From Burkholderiaceae bacterium (GTDB lineage: Bacteria; Pseudomonadota; Gammaproteobacteria; Burkholderiales; Burkholderiaceae_B), in the NCBI GenBank assembly GCA_021208885.1, contig JAJOJF010000012.1, positions 44,067 through 108,066 on the forward strand: DNA of 64,000 bases, written 5' to 3'. Each line of letters opens with the position of its first letter. The stretch's first letter is position 1. Below the pieces are notes generated by a model. That model was not told where the DNA came from. It searched no databases and was given only the letters and a program-made list of their open reading frames with translations. Of the stretch, positions 36,034-45,403 are shown one piece after another. The position numbers and the translations under genes are program-made.

Positions 36034-38367
36034 CTATGCGCTCTGAGCAACTGGTGTTGCAGCAACGGTGTTATTTTTTCCATGGCGATGCATGGCGGCA
36101 AACGCAGCAAAAAATGCAAAAGCAACGCCCACGATCCAAGCTGCGGCTGACACTGGATCGCGTACATAGTTTGCAGCCTGATACCATATTGTCGCCAGGC
36201 CATATCCGAGGCCCGTAGTCCAAGCCACCACAAAGAACATCCAGCGTGCACCACTTTCCTGATAGACAGCCGCGGTTGCGGCCGTGCACGGGAAGTACAG
36301 AAGAATAAATAGCAGGTACGCGAAGGCACCAGCAGCACCATCAAACCGCTCGGCCATGGCGCCAAAGGTGCTGACCGATACGTCTTGTTCTTCCGAAACT
36401 GTTTGTTGATCGGTCAGGTCACCAACATTGATACCTAGCGGGTCGGCCCAGGTTTCTAGAGCATCGAGCAGGTTGGCTGGAATGGTTGCAATCGCCTCAC
36501 TTAACGCCATAAACAGGTTGAAAGCCTCTTCAGGCTCTGTCGATTCTCCACGTTCAAGGGCGTCACTTTTAGCCAGTGACTCGTAAGTGGCGTTGAGGGT
36601 GCCGACCACCGCCTCTTTGGCAAGAATGCCAGTAAATATACCCACTGCTGCGGGCCAGTTCTCAGCGTTTAAGCCAAACGGTGAGAACGCCGGTGATATG
36701 GTTCGTCCGACTTCGGCCAGCACGGATGATTTGCTGTCCTCGTGGCCAAATGTGCCATCAGTACCTAGTGCGTTCAAAAAATTCAGAACCAGTACCATCG
36801 GAACGATGATGCGTCCTGCTCTGATCACAAACCCTTTTAAACGGTCCCATGTATGAATTAAAACGCCCCTAAGCGTTGGCATATGGTAAGGCGGCAACTC
36901 CATGATGAAAGGTGTCGCTTCGCCTTTCAGCAATGAGTTTTTTAATACCAGTCCGGTCAGTATGGCTGCTGCAATGCCTATTAGATAAAGCCCAAACACC
37001 ACATTTTGAGCGTTTGATGGAAAAAACGCGGCAGCAAACAGCACATAAACGGGCAGGCGTGCACCGCAGGACATGAAGGGTGCCATCGCAATGGTTAGAA
37101 GACGGTCTCGTTGATGTTCAAGTGTGCGAGTGGCCATAATCGCTGGAACGTTGCATCCAAAACCCACTATCAGCGGAACGAAAGATTTGCCGGGCAGACC
37201 GACCCAGCGCATGAATCGATCCATCACGAAAGCAGCTCGTGCCATGTAGCCTGAGTCTTCTAGAACGGACAAAAACAGATACAGAACGCCAATAATTGGA
37301 ATGAACGTGGCCACGGTCTGCATGCCACCGCCGATGCCACTTGCCAGCAGCACAGTAAGCCACTCTGGTGCACCTATTGTTCGGAGCAGCTCGCCAAAAC
37401 CATCGACAAACAAAGCAGCTGCTGTCATGTCAAAAAAGTCGATGAAGGCTCCACCAAGGTTAATGGTGAGCATGAACATGAGGTACATCATTAACAAGAA
37501 AATCGGAATGCCAAGTATGCGATTAAGCACGACACGATCAATCCGGTCAGTGGTGTCTCGGGCGACGCGTCCTTGTGTTTTGATGGCAGCGGTGCAGATT
37601 TTGTTGGCAAGTCCGTATCTGGCGTCAGCCATCATTAAGTCCAGATCTTCACCGAGCTCGGCAGCCAGCTCTTTTGCGAGCATTGAGCTTGCGCTATTTG
37701 TTGTCTCATGCGCGATTTTGTCGCCTTCTATGAGTCGTATGGCTAGCCACCGGGCATTAGCGTGTTCAGGTTGGTGTCGAATCAGTGATTGTTCAATCTG
37801 GGTGATGGCCGTTTCGATTCTGGTGTCATACTTAACGCCCAAAGCAGGGCGGATTGGGGCTCTAGCTGCTTGGGTGATAGCTGCTTTAAGCTCGGCGATG
37901 CCACGACCTTCTGATGCAACGACTGGAACGACAGGACAACCGAGCTCATGCTCAAGCTGTTGAATATTGATTTGCGTACCGTTTGCTTGCGCCACATCGA
38001 GCATATTCAGCACCACCAATAGCGGCACGCCCATGTCTGCTAGCTGGCTGGTCAGGTAAAGATTTCGCTCGAGGTTGGCGGCATCGACGATGTTGATAAT
38101 CAAGTCAGCGTCACCTTGTTGCATGTATTGACGAGCTACCATCTCGTCCAAGGAGATCGCGTGATCCACAACATCAAGCGAATACGTGCCAGGCAGGTCA
38201 ATTACTTCAACGTCGCAATTGGTGTGTTTGTAATAGCCGCTTTTCCGTTCAACGGTCACGCCAGGCCAGTTACCGACTCGCTGCTTGGCTCCCGTTAAAG
38301 CATTAAAAAGAGTCGTTTTGCCGCAGTTTGGGTTTCCGATCAATCCGACAATAAAGTGGTTCTGCAC
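36034..38367 (-). CDS. feoB: ferrous iron transporter FeoB
   Basis: The 777-residue protein has an N-terminal GTPase with G1 G-N-P-N-C-G-K-T-T, G3 D-L-P-G-T-Y-S and G4 N-M-L-D, a helical spacer, then paired Gate domains with many membrane segments including the conserved G-F-G-C-N-V-P-A. It imports Fe2+ across the inner membrane. Start is GTG 38367, directly after the TAA of the adjacent feoA. The gene is full length. Confidence 0.97.
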   Translation of the reverse strand: MQNHFIVGLIGNPNCGKTTLFNALTGAKQRVGNWPGVTVERKSGYYKHTNCDVEVIDLPGTYSLDVVDHAISLDEMVARQYMQQGDADLIINIVDAANLERNLYLTSQLADMGVPLLVVLNMLDVAQANGTQINIQQLEHELGCPVVPVVASEGRGIAELKAAITQAARAPIRPALGVKYDTRIETAITQIEQSLIRHQPEHANARWLAIRLIEGDKIAHETTNSASSMLAKELAAELGEDLDLMMADARYGLANKICTAAIKTQGRVARDTTDRIDRVVLNRILGIPIFLLMMYLMFMLTINLGGAFIDFFDMTAAALFVDGFGELLRTIGAPEWLTVLLASGIGGGMQTVATFIPIIGVLYLFLSVLEDSGYMARAAFVMDRFMRWVGLPGKSFVPLIVGFGCNVPAIMATRTLEHQRDRLLTIAMAPFMSCGARLPVYVLFAAAFFPSNAQNVVFGLYLIGIAAAILTGLVLKNSLLKGEATPFIMELPPYHMPTLRGVLIHTWDRLKGFVIRAGRIIVPMVLVLNFLNALGTDGTFGHEDSKSSVLAEVGRTISPAFSPFGLNAENWPAAVGIFTGILAKEAVVGTLNATYESLAKSDALERGESTEPEEAFNLFMALSEAIATIPANLLDALETWADPLGINVGDLTDQQTVSEEQDVSVSTFGAMAERFDGAAGAFAYLLFILLYFPCTAATAAVYQESGARWMFFVVAWTTGLGYGLATIWYQAANYVRDPVSAAAWIVGVAFAFFAAFAAMHRHGKNNTVAATPVAQSA

Positions 38368-38598
38368 TTACAACACCTCTACATTAACCATGTTTGCCTC
38401 GGCACGGCGCAATGAAATACTGCAGCCGCGAACACGAACTTCAACCGGGTCGCCCATGGGCGCCATGCGTATTACTTCCAATGTCGTCAAGGGCGTCAGG
38501 CCCATCGCCAATAGTTTGCGGCGGTAACTTGAGCCTGTCTGGGAAAATCCAGTTACTTTGGCGCAGTCACCAATCTTGAGTTCGCCTAGGGTTGTCAT
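38368..38598 (-). CDS. feoA: FeoA-family protein adjacent to FeoB
   Basis: The 76-residue SH3-like protein begins M-T-T-L-G-E-L-K-I-G and has L-L-A-M-G-L-T-P and R-V-R-G-C-S-I-S-L-R, the usual FeoA pattern. ATG 38596-38598 is chosen because the upstream extension in the same frame is unlike FeoA. It abuts feoB with no spacer, consistent with FeoA acting on FeoB. Confidence 0.93.
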   Translation of the reverse strand: MTTLGELKIGDCAKVTGFSQTGSSYRRKLLAMGLTPLTTLEVIRMAPMGDPVEVRVRGCSISLRRAEANMVNVEVL

Positions 38599-38638
38599 GC
38601 TTGTCTTTGTCCTCGACTTTGATGAATTCCATCCATGT

Positions 38639-38872
38639 TCAGATGATCTCGACCATGATCCTGTGGGCCATGCCAACGCCGATTGCGAAGCGCGTTTGGC
38701 CTCGACAAACAACGACTGACCCACGCTCTTGCTGGCGAATTTCTATCTCAGTGCCCGTCTTCAGACCCATCTCGGTGATTTTGCGCACAAGGCTGTGGCC
38801 GCCAGCGATTGCTGCGATACGAAGTCGACTACCGGTTTGTGCCATGCTCAGAGGCAGGGTAGGTTTGGTCAT
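38639..38872 (-). CDS. feoA: second FeoA-family protein
   Basis: The 77-residue protein has A-G-G-H-S-L-V-R-K-I-T-E-M-G-L and a Q-T-R-F-A-I-G-V-G-M-A segment, again an SH3-like FeoA domain but distinct from the adjacent copy. It is the first gene of the operon and lies 40 nt upstream of the other feoA. Two separate FeoA genes followed by FeoB and FeoC is an arrangement known in some proteobacteria. Confidence 0.9.
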   Translation of the reverse strand: MTKPTLPLSMAQTGSRLRIAAIAGGHSLVRKITEMGLKTGTEIEIRQQERGSVVVCRGQTRFAIGVGMAHRIMVEII

Positions 38873-38943
38873 GGTGCTATCCTGTTGATATTTATAAGTT
38901 ATCGTGTTTATTGTTTAAATAAATTATCTATTTGACAATGGAA

Positions 38944-38973
38944 ATTATACATGGATAAATAAAAATCATTCTT
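38944..38973 (-). promoter_or_regulatory. feo promoter: TATAAT with an overlapping Fur-like box
   Basis: On the minus strand a perfect TATAAT lies at 38949-38944, about 72 nt before the first feoA. The -35 position is covered by a 19-nt element (38955-38973) that matches the Fur consensus at 12 of 19 bases, including AATCATT. The surrounding 245 nt is AT-rich and has no gene. Fur repression in iron-rich conditions is plausible but unproven. Confidence 0.4.
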
Positions 38974-39117
38974 GTTCCATGTCAATCTCAGGCATGTCTG
39001 AGCTGCAAAACCTAGAAATCAGGACCGCTTGTCGCGGCCAGGTCGCACGTTCAGTGGTTTGTGTCGTTTAGCGCGTTGTCGTGTCTAGCACGCTTGCCGT
39101 GTGCGAACAGTTACTGT

Positions 39118-39459
39118 TTAGTCGGGCTCGCCGTTGTCCGCATCAAGCGCGGCGCGCCGTTCCTTCAGACTGCTGCAGATGAAAAGATAGACCGTCATAG
39201 GCACAAGCACCTGAAACGGAATGATGAGCAACAGAACAAAGAGACCGGTCATCATGAATGAATCAAAGCCGTTGCCCGAGGGTGCTGTCAACACAAAGCC
39301 CGCGATACTTAATACCGAAAGCAACGGCCCGGTTCCCGTTACCAACAAGGTCCAACGCCAAAAGTAGGGCGGCGCATATTTTTTGGTGGTGACGATGGGT
39401 AGGTAACTGACCCAACTGACCAGGGCAAGATAGACTAGAAAGTAAAAAAGCGTGTCCAT
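39118..39459 (-). CDS. small multi-pass membrane protein, unknown
   Basis: The 113-residue protein has three or four hydrophobic segments (F-Y-F-L-V-Y-L-A-L-V-S-W near the start, L-L-V-T-G-T-G-P-L-L-S-V-L, and L-L-I-I-P-F-Q-V-L-V-P) and a charged C-terminal tail. I do not recognise a family. It has no clear ribosome site but its composition is typical of a real inner-membrane protein, and it lies on the same strand as feo, upstream of it, separated by 245 nt. Confidence 0.6.
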   Translation of the reverse strand: MDTLFYFLVYLALVSWVSYLPIVTTKKYAPPYFWRWTLLVTGTGPLLSVLSIAGFVLTAPSGNGFDSFMMTGLFVLLLIIPFQVLVPMTVYLFICSSLKERRAALDADNGEPD

Positions 39460-39543
39460 TTATATGGGATGGTGCTTTGCCTTGCGCCGGCGGGATAGCC
39501 TTATGCACGATCGGATTGTATCGAACGTGTCAGACACATTTCG

Positions 39544-39987
39544 TTAATCCAGTCGTCTGCCGTGGATTTGAACAAATCGTTGCCGGTGATTCGTCTCAAA
39601 ATCAACGAGATCCCAGCTGCCTTGTACTTGGTCGCGCAACAGCCACTGGTAAATATAAGCTCGATGAGTCAGACCGTTATCCGCTTTGACTTCAATCGCG
39701 ATTCGCCCGTACTCATGACCTTCAAACTCGTCCAGTGCAGAGAGCGCCGCTGGTGTGAGGTCAAGCCACAAAACGCCCTCTATGACGGCGTCATCAAGGT
39801 CACTCGGCATAGCGCCGGGGTATGCGCGATTTGCCAGTCCGTGTCGCAGCCAATTGTGCGCTACGGCTGGCAAGGATACGGGCAAACTGCCGGTGACTTG
39901 CTCAAAAATATCCGGGTACATGAGCGAACCATATGTGAACACATTGATGGCTTCACTTTTACCTGGGTGTGCTGCCATGATCGTCAT
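39544..39987 (-). CDS. gamma-glutamylcyclotransferase-like (AIG2/GGACT family) protein
   Basis: The protein is about 147 residues. It carries V-F-T-Y-G-S-L-M near the start, which forms the substrate loop of the BtrG/AIG2 fold, and L-D-E-F-E-G-H-E-Y with the likely catalytic Glu. Family members cyclise gamma-glutamyl groups. ATG 39987 places the conserved strand about 15 residues in; ATG 39978 is also possible, while the longer upstream extension is unlikely. Substrate unknown. Confidence 0.82.
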   Translation of the reverse strand: MTIMAAHPGKSEAINVFTYGSLMYPDIFEQVTGSLPVSLPAVAHNWLRHGLANRAYPGAMPSDLDDAVIEGVLWLDLTPAALSALDEFEGHEYGRIAIEVKADNGLTHRAYIYQWLLRDQVQGSWDLVDFETNHRQRFVQIHGRRLD

Positions 39988-40258
39988 CGCATCGAAAGTA
40001 AAAAGGTAGATCAGCGCTCTCGTTTTTAGTGATCTGCGCGTCAAGTTTAGCGAGCATTTGCTGCGGTGCGCAACGTCATTTTTGGGACTACACTGACCTT
40101 TGAGTGCCGGTTTTGTTGGGGAAAACACTCAAAAAGATCCAGACATCTTTTCCGATACACTCGATGCGGAATAACAACAACGGCATAAGCCGGTTCTTTA
40201 GAAAAGTCGGGGGAATCAACAGGGTGGATTGCCCCCATTTCTCTCCTTGGAGGCACTC
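39988..40258. other. 271-nt divergent gap with an inverted repeat
   Basis: TTTGAGTG (40099-40106) is inverted as CACTCAAA (40126-40133) around 19 nt. No gene is seen. The repeat may be an operator for the TAXI transporter operon or for the AIG2-like gene; I cannot assign a sigma-54 or strong sigma-70 promoter. Confidence 0.4.
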
Positions 40259-41425
40259 ATGAAAAAACCCGTCAGTCTTATCAGCTTTGCGGTTGCAAGC
40301 GCCTTTGTTGCCAGTGCAGCAGTGGCCCAAAGTAACAACATCGGTTTGCCAGATACGCTAGCTTGGAGCGCCTACGATGTCGGCTCCGGCGGCTATAACC
40401 AGGCTGTGGCTATTGGCAATGCTTTCAAGCAAAAGTATGGCGTGAATTTGCGGGTGTTGCCTGGCAAAAATGATGTCTCTCGCACTCTGCCATTGCGTGA
40501 AGGCAAGGTACAGTTCTCAGCTAACGGTGTTGGCGGCAGCTACATGGCTCAAGAGGGCTTTTACGACTTTGGTACGGCAAACTGGGGTCCGCAGCCGGTT
40601 CGCGCACTGTTGTTGAACAATTCGGACCAGGTGCTGACGGCAGTTGCCGCTGGTGACGCTGGCATCAACACGCCAGCTGATATGAAAGGCAAGCGGATTG
40701 CATGGGTGATTGGTTCGCCATCTTTGAACCAAAACATCACGGCTATCTTGGCTTTCGCAAACTTGACTTGGGATGATGTCCAAAAGGTTGAGTTTGGTGG
40801 TTTCGGTGCTGCCATGGATGGTGTCGCCAACGGACAGGCTGACGCAGCTTTCTCGTCCTCGATCTCTGGCAAAGCGTATGCGCTTGAAAAGTCGCCACGG
40901 GGCATTCAATATCCTGCGATGGACCCCAACGACAAGCAAGGTTGGGCTCGTCTACAGGCAATTGCGCCTTTCTTTTACCCAGCAAATGGCACTGAAGGCG
41001 CTGGCTTGAGCAAGGATAAGCCGGCCGTTTCTGCTTCATACCCATATCCAGTTCTCATGACATACGCCGATCAGGATCCGAAGCTGGCCAAGGCGGTAGT
41101 TACGGCCATGGTCGACACTTTTGATATGTACAAGGATGCTGCTCCCGGCAACGTTGGTTGGGGAATGGACCGCCAGAAGCTTGACTGGGTAATTCCTTAC
41201 CATGAGGGCGCGGTCGAGTACTTCAAAGAGAAAGGCGTATGGACTGACGCACATCAGAAGAACAACGACATGCTGCTTAAGCGCCAGCAGATCTTGGCCG
41301 ACGCTTGGAAAGAGGTCAAAGGTCGTACTCATGCCAATGACGAGGAGTTCGCCAAAGACTGGATGAAAACCCGAGCTGATGCACTGACCAAGGCAGGCAT
41401 GGACCCAGTCATGACTAGCTGGTAG
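40259..41425 (+). CDS. TRAP transporter TAXI-family solute receptor
   Basis: The protein is about 388 residues. A signal peptide is cleaved near A-A-V-A (about residue 25), followed by a TAXI-type receptor with W-S-A-Y-D-V-G-S-G-G-Y-N-Q and G-K-R-I-A-W-V-I-G-S-P. ATG 40259 is preferred over the upstream GTG because GGAGG lies 6 nt before it. It is followed at 48 nt by a fused permease, as usual for TAXI systems. The ligand is not predictable; glutamate or other organic acids are known for the family. Confidence 0.9.
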   Translation: MKKPVSLISFAVASAFVASAAVAQSNNIGLPDTLAWSAYDVGSGGYNQAVAIGNAFKQKYGVNLRVLPGKNDVSRTLPLREGKVQFSANGVGGSYMAQEGFYDFGTANWGPQPVRALLLNNSDQVLTAVAAGDAGINTPADMKGKRIAWVIGSPSLNQNITAILAFANLTWDDVQKVEFGGFGAAMDGVANGQADAAFSSSISGKAYALEKSPRGIQYPAMDPNDKQGWARLQAIAPFFYPANGTEGAGLSKDKPAVSASYPYPVLMTYADQDPKLAKAVVTAMVDTFDMYKDAAPGNVGWGMDRQKLDWVIPYHEGAVEYFKEKGVWTDAHQKNNDMLLKRQQILADAWKEVKGRTHANDEEFAKDWMKTRADALTKAGMDPVMTSW

Positions 41426-41473
41426 TCCCATCAGTAGCTAGGTATTGACCGGCAATCACAACGAGAACACACA

Positions 41474-43492
41474 ATGACGCAGCAAGCAGCAAACCGCAGC
41501 GGGGTTGGCCTTCCAAGTGGCAGCCCCGCAGCATCAGGAGAGAGTGAAGCTCGGATTCGAGCGCTGACGGGGTTTTGGAAAGCGGTGGTCATCACGTTTG
41601 GCGTGTTGGCATTATTTCTTGCCTTAAATCAGCTTTTGAATTGGGGCTTTTTTGTGGGCGTGGTTTTGATTGACACGTCCTATCTTTATTTGCTTGCAGC
41701 GCTGTTAATTGGGCTTGTGTTCTTGTTTGTGCCTGCAACCAAGCAGGCGGAGCGTAACAGGGTGCCCTGGTATGACGCCGTCTGCTTCTTATTAACCATC
41801 GCAGTGTTTGGCTATTTTGCTTACAACAGTAGGCGCATCATTTCAGAGGGCTGGGAGTTCATGGCACCAGACACGGCGGTCTATGTGGCTGCTGTTGGCT
41901 GGTTGCTATTGCTGGAGGCTACTCGCCGCTCGGGCGGTACCGCAGTTTTCGTGGTAGTGACGGTTATTTCGCTGTATCCAGTCTACGCTGGCATGATGCC
42001 AGGTCCCATTGCAGGCTTGCCACAAGACTTGATGACCACCATTGGCTACCACTTCACGAGCAGCGAAAGCGTTTTGGGTATACCAATGCGAGCTTTTGGC
42101 GAACTAGTCATTGGTTTTGTGATGTTTGGTGCGGTATTGCAGTTTACCGGCGCATCTGAGTTTTTCAACAATATTGCATTTGCGCTGTTTGGCAAAGTAC
42201 GCGGGGGGCCCGCCAAAGTTTCGATATTCGCTAGTGGTTTGATGGGCTCAGTCTCAGGTAGCGTGGTTTCTAACGTACTGACTACTGGCGTTGTCACTAT
42301 CCCAGCCATGAAGCGCACGGGTTTTTCTGCCAAGTATGCAGGTGGCGTTGAGGCGTGTGCATCAACCGGTGGGGTATTGATGCCACCAATAATGGGCGCA
42401 ACGGCGTTTGTAATGGCCGCGTTCTTGGGTTTGCCTTATGCGCAAATTGCCATTGCTGCAGCTGTGCCTTCCATCCTTTTCTACTTTGCTCTGTTCATGC
42501 AAATTGACGGTTATGCCGCACGCCATGGCCTAAAAGGGCTGCCGGCAGAGGAGTTGCCATCAATTAGGCAAACGATGAAAGAAGGTTGGCAATACATCAT
42601 TGTTTTTGTTGTGTTGATTTATTTGTTGCTAGTTGAGCAAGTCGAGTCGCTTGCGCCTTTTTACGCGACAGCACTGCTGCTAGTTATTAACCAGTTCAGT
42701 TCGAAATATCGGCTGAGCTGGGGAAAGTTAGCCAAACTGTTGACTGGCGTTACAGCCTCATTGTCCGAGTTGGCGGCTTTGCTTGCTGGAGTGGGTCTAA
42801 TCATTGGGGCAATGTCTGTCACAGGGCTGGCTGGTACGCTTGCCAATGACCTGATTTATTTGGCGGGCAACAACGTCTATGTGTTGCTGGTTATGGGTGC
42901 CTTTACGAGCTTTATTTTCGGGATGGGCATGACAATTACGGCGTGTTATATCTTTCTGGCGATTGTGTTGGCTCCACCGCTCATAAACGCTGGATTTGAT
43001 CCTCTGGCTGTGCATCTTTTTATGATGTATTGGGGCATGGTTTCGTTTATCACGCCACCGGTTTCGCTTGCGTCTTTTGTAGCTGCTGGCGTGGCGGGTG
43101 CACGTCCTGTTGAGGTCGGTGTGCAATCCATGCGTTTGGGCAGCGCAATGTATTTTGTGCCATTTTTCTTTGTGCTCAATCCCGCCTTGATTTTGCGTGG
43201 TGAGCCCGCCGACATTATTGTGGTTCTCCTCACCGCGGTCATTGGTATAGCCCTAATCGCCTCAGCGCTTGAGGGCTACCTATTAAAGGTCGGATCCTTG
43301 CACACTGGCGCACTGGGGTTATTGTCTCGATTGCTCCTAGGTGCTGGTGGCTTGGCAATGGCTATACCTGGCGGAGGCGACCTTGGGCTAAGCCATGTCC
43401 AATTGAGTTTGGCTGGCGTTTTGATTGCCGCTGTCGCTATCGTGATTGCCAAGCTTGCACAAAGAATGCATTCGCGAGTTACAGGCGCTTGA
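41474..43492 (+). CDS. TRAP transporter fused permease (DctQM, TAXI system)
   Basis: The 672-residue protein joins a four-helix DctQ-like N-terminal region (residues about 25-190) to a DctM-like domain with G-L-M-G-S-V-S-G-S and G-V-L-M-P-P-I-M-G, plus extra C-terminal helices. This single-gene fusion is the normal form in TAXI-TRAP transporters. It converges with the nitroreductase gene. Confidence 0.94.
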   Translation: MTQQAANRSGVGLPSGSPAASGESEARIRALTGFWKAVVITFGVLALFLALNQLLNWGFFVGVVLIDTSYLYLLAALLIGLVFLFVPATKQAERNRVPWYDAVCFLLTIAVFGYFAYNSRRIISEGWEFMAPDTAVYVAAVGWLLLLEATRRSGGTAVFVVVTVISLYPVYAGMMPGPIAGLPQDLMTTIGYHFTSSESVLGIPMRAFGELVIGFVMFGAVLQFTGASEFFNNIAFALFGKVRGGPAKVSIFASGLMGSVSGSVVSNVLTTGVVTIPAMKRTGFSAKYAGGVEACASTGGVLMPPIMGATAFVMAAFLGLPYAQIAIAAAVPSILFYFALFMQIDGYAARHGLKGLPAEELPSIRQTMKEGWQYIIVFVVLIYLLLVEQVESLAPFYATALLLVINQFSSKYRLSWGKLAKLLTGVTASLSELAALLAGVGLIIGAMSVTGLAGTLANDLIYLAGNNVYVLLVMGAFTSFIFGMGMTITACYIFLAIVLAPPLINAGFDPLAVHLFMMYWGMVSFITPPVSLASFVAAGVAGARPVEVGVQSMRLGSAMYFVPFFFVLNPALILRGEPADIIVVLLTAVIGIALIASALEGYLLKVGSLHTGALGLLSRLLLGAGGLAMAIPGGGDLGLSHVQLSLAGVLIAAVAIVIAKLAQRMHSRVTGA

Positions 43493-43512
43493 GGTAGGCC
43501 TAGAAATCAGGG

Positions 43513-44208
43513 TTATTCCAAAAACCTCGCAAACCTGTCTACGGGTTCACGCTCGGTAATTAGAGTGTTTTCGATTTTGCTCTCATCAGCGTAACCCAAA
43601 GACATGCCGCACATAAAAATTTCATTTGCTGGCATGCCCGTGTGGCGTCGTATGATCGAATGATAAGCATTGAAGGCGGCTTGTGGGCAGGTGTCTAGCC
43701 CTCGAGCGCGGGCCGCAATCATGATGTTTTGTAAAAAGCAACCAAAATCCAGCCACGAACCGGTGCCCATATCTCGGTCAATGCTAAACATCATTCCAAC
43801 GGGCGCATCGAAAAACTTGAAATTTCGGGCCTGCTGCATTTGCATGCCTAGCTTGTCATCTTTCTGAAGTCCCAGCAGTTTGTAGAGCCCAAGTCCGGTT
43901 TTGCGCCTGCGATCGATGTGAGGCGAGGACCACTGGGCAGGATAATACTGGTATTCTTGGGCGTATTCGTCCGTTGGCGATGGGTGCAGAAATGCTTGGA
44001 CGATCTCTTGGCTCATTGCCGTCAGTCGCGAGCCTGTGACCACGTATACATGCCAAGGTTGAGTGTTTGAGCCCGACGGTGCTCGTGCTGCAACCGTCAA
44101 GATTTGTTCGATGTCTTCTCGGTCCACTGGTGTAGGTAAAAACGCTCGGATCGAGCGCCTAGAAACAATTGCATGGTCAACTATGCGCTGGGATTCAGAC
44201 TCAATCAT
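43513..44208 (-). CDS. nitroreductase-family flavoprotein
   Basis: The 231-residue protein shows S-R-R-S-I-R-A-F (FMN-phosphate contacts), A-A-R-A-P-S-G-S-N-T-Q-P-W and a C-terminal G-M-S-L-G-Y-A motif, the pattern of FMN-dependent nitroreductases. These reduce nitro groups, quinones or related compounds with NAD(P)H. It stands between the TAXI operon (convergent) and a CobW-like gene (divergent). Physiological substrate unknown. Confidence 0.9.
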   Translation of the reverse strand: MIESESQRIVDHAIVSRRSIRAFLPTPVDREDIEQILTVAARAPSGSNTQPWHVYVVTGSRLTAMSQEIVQAFLHPSPTDEYAQEYQYYPAQWSSPHIDRRRKTGLGLYKLLGLQKDDKLGMQMQQARNFKFFDAPVGMMFSIDRDMGTGSWLDFGCFLQNIMIAARARGLDTCPQAAFNAYHSIIRRHTGMPANEIFMCGMSLGYADESKIENTLITEREPVDRFARFLE

Positions 44209-44308
44209 TCGTATCTGCCATTTGGTAAAAAACGTAAAAGCAACCGCTGCTTAGACCAATATATGTGATCGGCCTGGCGTGCTTCGGATTTGACTTCAAA
44301 GACGTTAT

Positions 44309-44770
44309 GTGAATATTCGGGTGAGCATACAGCAACAAATCGAGCAAATATTAGGCTCAAATAATACCGATCGGCGCATTCCCGTGGTGGTTTTATTGGG
44401 GGCAACTGCAAAACAAGCAAGCGAGCTTGTTTTGCGTAAGCTCTCTGCCCGTGAGTTGTCTAGGCTCGTCGTGTTTGTCAATGGTCCAGTGAGGTGTGTT
44501 TGGCCTGAGGGTCTGCGCTATAGAAGCACCGAATTCGATGAACTTGTCGGGTCGCAAGGGTGCCTTTGTTGTGCAATGCGCTCCGAACTCTCCAGTGCGC
44601 TTAGCCAATTGTTTTTTGGGGTGCTTCGCCGGCAAGAGCCAGCGGTGGGCTGCGTGTTGATTGTCACGCAGGCGGTTGATGCAAGCGTTTTGGCCGAGTC
44701 CCTCAAACATGCCCCATTTCTGGCTCAACGATATCGCCTCACAGCGAGTTTGCCCCTCGCAAGCGCATGA
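44309..44770 (+). CDS. orphan short CobW-like protein lacking Walker A
   Basis: This 153-residue protein resembles only the N-terminal GTPase part of CobW/COG0523 proteins: a first strand I-P-V-V-V-L-L-G, then the C-x-C-C metal-binding motif in G-C-L-C-C-A-M-R-S-E-L and a later R-Y-R-L-T-A. Where Walker A should be (G-x-x-G-x-G-K-T-T) it reads G-A-T-A-K-Q-A-S, so GTP binding is probably lost, and the whole C-terminal domain is absent. It could be a relic or a metal-binding fragment with its own role. Start is GTG 44309. Confidence 0.6.
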   Translation: MNIRVSIQQQIEQILGSNNTDRRIPVVVLLGATAKQASELVLRKLSARELSRLVVFVNGPVRCVWPEGLRYRSTEFDELVGSQGCLCCAMRSELSSALSQLFFGVLRRQEPAVGCVLIVTQAVDASVLAESLKHAPFLAQRYRLTASLPLASA

Positions 44771-45198
44771 TATACACTAGCGGTCATCGCGTAATTCAAC
44801 GTGAGTAAGACTTAGGCCGCGTAGCCGTATGTGCGTTATTGGTAAGTTGCCATGTGGCAGCTGTCGGCACAGTCTCGGATAATGATTCGCTGAGTCAGCG
44901 ACTTCTGAAACAAAAATATTAGACAGACCACAATTGATTTTGTCTTGAGTCAGTGATTGACACGGTAGATTCTGAATCGCCGTTGCGTTGATCGCCCTTG
45001 GTGCAGCAGCTGAGAGACTTTAGGGTTTGTCTGAAAGAAAAATGTCAAGTTGTTGACGATTCTTTCGTGGTTGTTCGCGCCGAGCGAAGTTGTCTTGCAA
45101 GCCTTGTTCTGGATTGCGTGCGCCAACTTGGGCATACAAGTGGCGGTTGTTCATGAAATGAGTAAGTACCGAATCGGACGTGGAGATTAGACTGGCGA
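44771..45198. other. gap of about 430 nt without a recognisable gene
   Basis: Several overlapping short minus-strand frames occur at 44950-45230, but none resembles a known family and their frames compete. I see no tmRNA, 6S or riboswitch pattern. It could hold a decayed gene or an unrecognised small RNA. Confidence 0.4.
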
Positions 45199-45226
45199 AT
45201 AAAAAAACCGGCAACGAGCCGGCTTT
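45199..45226 (-). terminator. terminator of the tRNA-fMet gene
   Basis: On the minus strand AGCCGGC pairs with GCCGGTT (one G-U) around TCGTT and is followed by seven T. It begins 10 nt after the tRNA 3' end. Confidence 0.8.
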
Positions 45227-45233
45227 TCAAAGT

Positions 45234-45310
<77 letters not shown>

Positions 45311-45323
45311 TCTGAAGAATTGA

Positions 45324-45352
45324 AGTATAGCAAATCTTACCTTACCCATCAA
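45324..45352 (-). promoter_or_regulatory. sigma-70 promoter of tRNA-fMet
   Basis: TTGATG, a 17-nt spacer and TATACT, preceded by TGC (extended -10), lie just upstream of the tRNA. The start site would fall about 7 nt before the mature 5' end. Confidence 0.8.
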
Positions 45353-45403
45353 GTTGGGCCTATTTACAGATAGAAGCATAGTCGGTGTGACTACTGGAGA
45401 ACT

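Noticed and set aside
36034..36365. Longer frame fused upstream to feoC
   Set aside because: The extra 5' part overlaps feoB in another frame and does not look like protein; ATG 36023 gives a normal FeoC.
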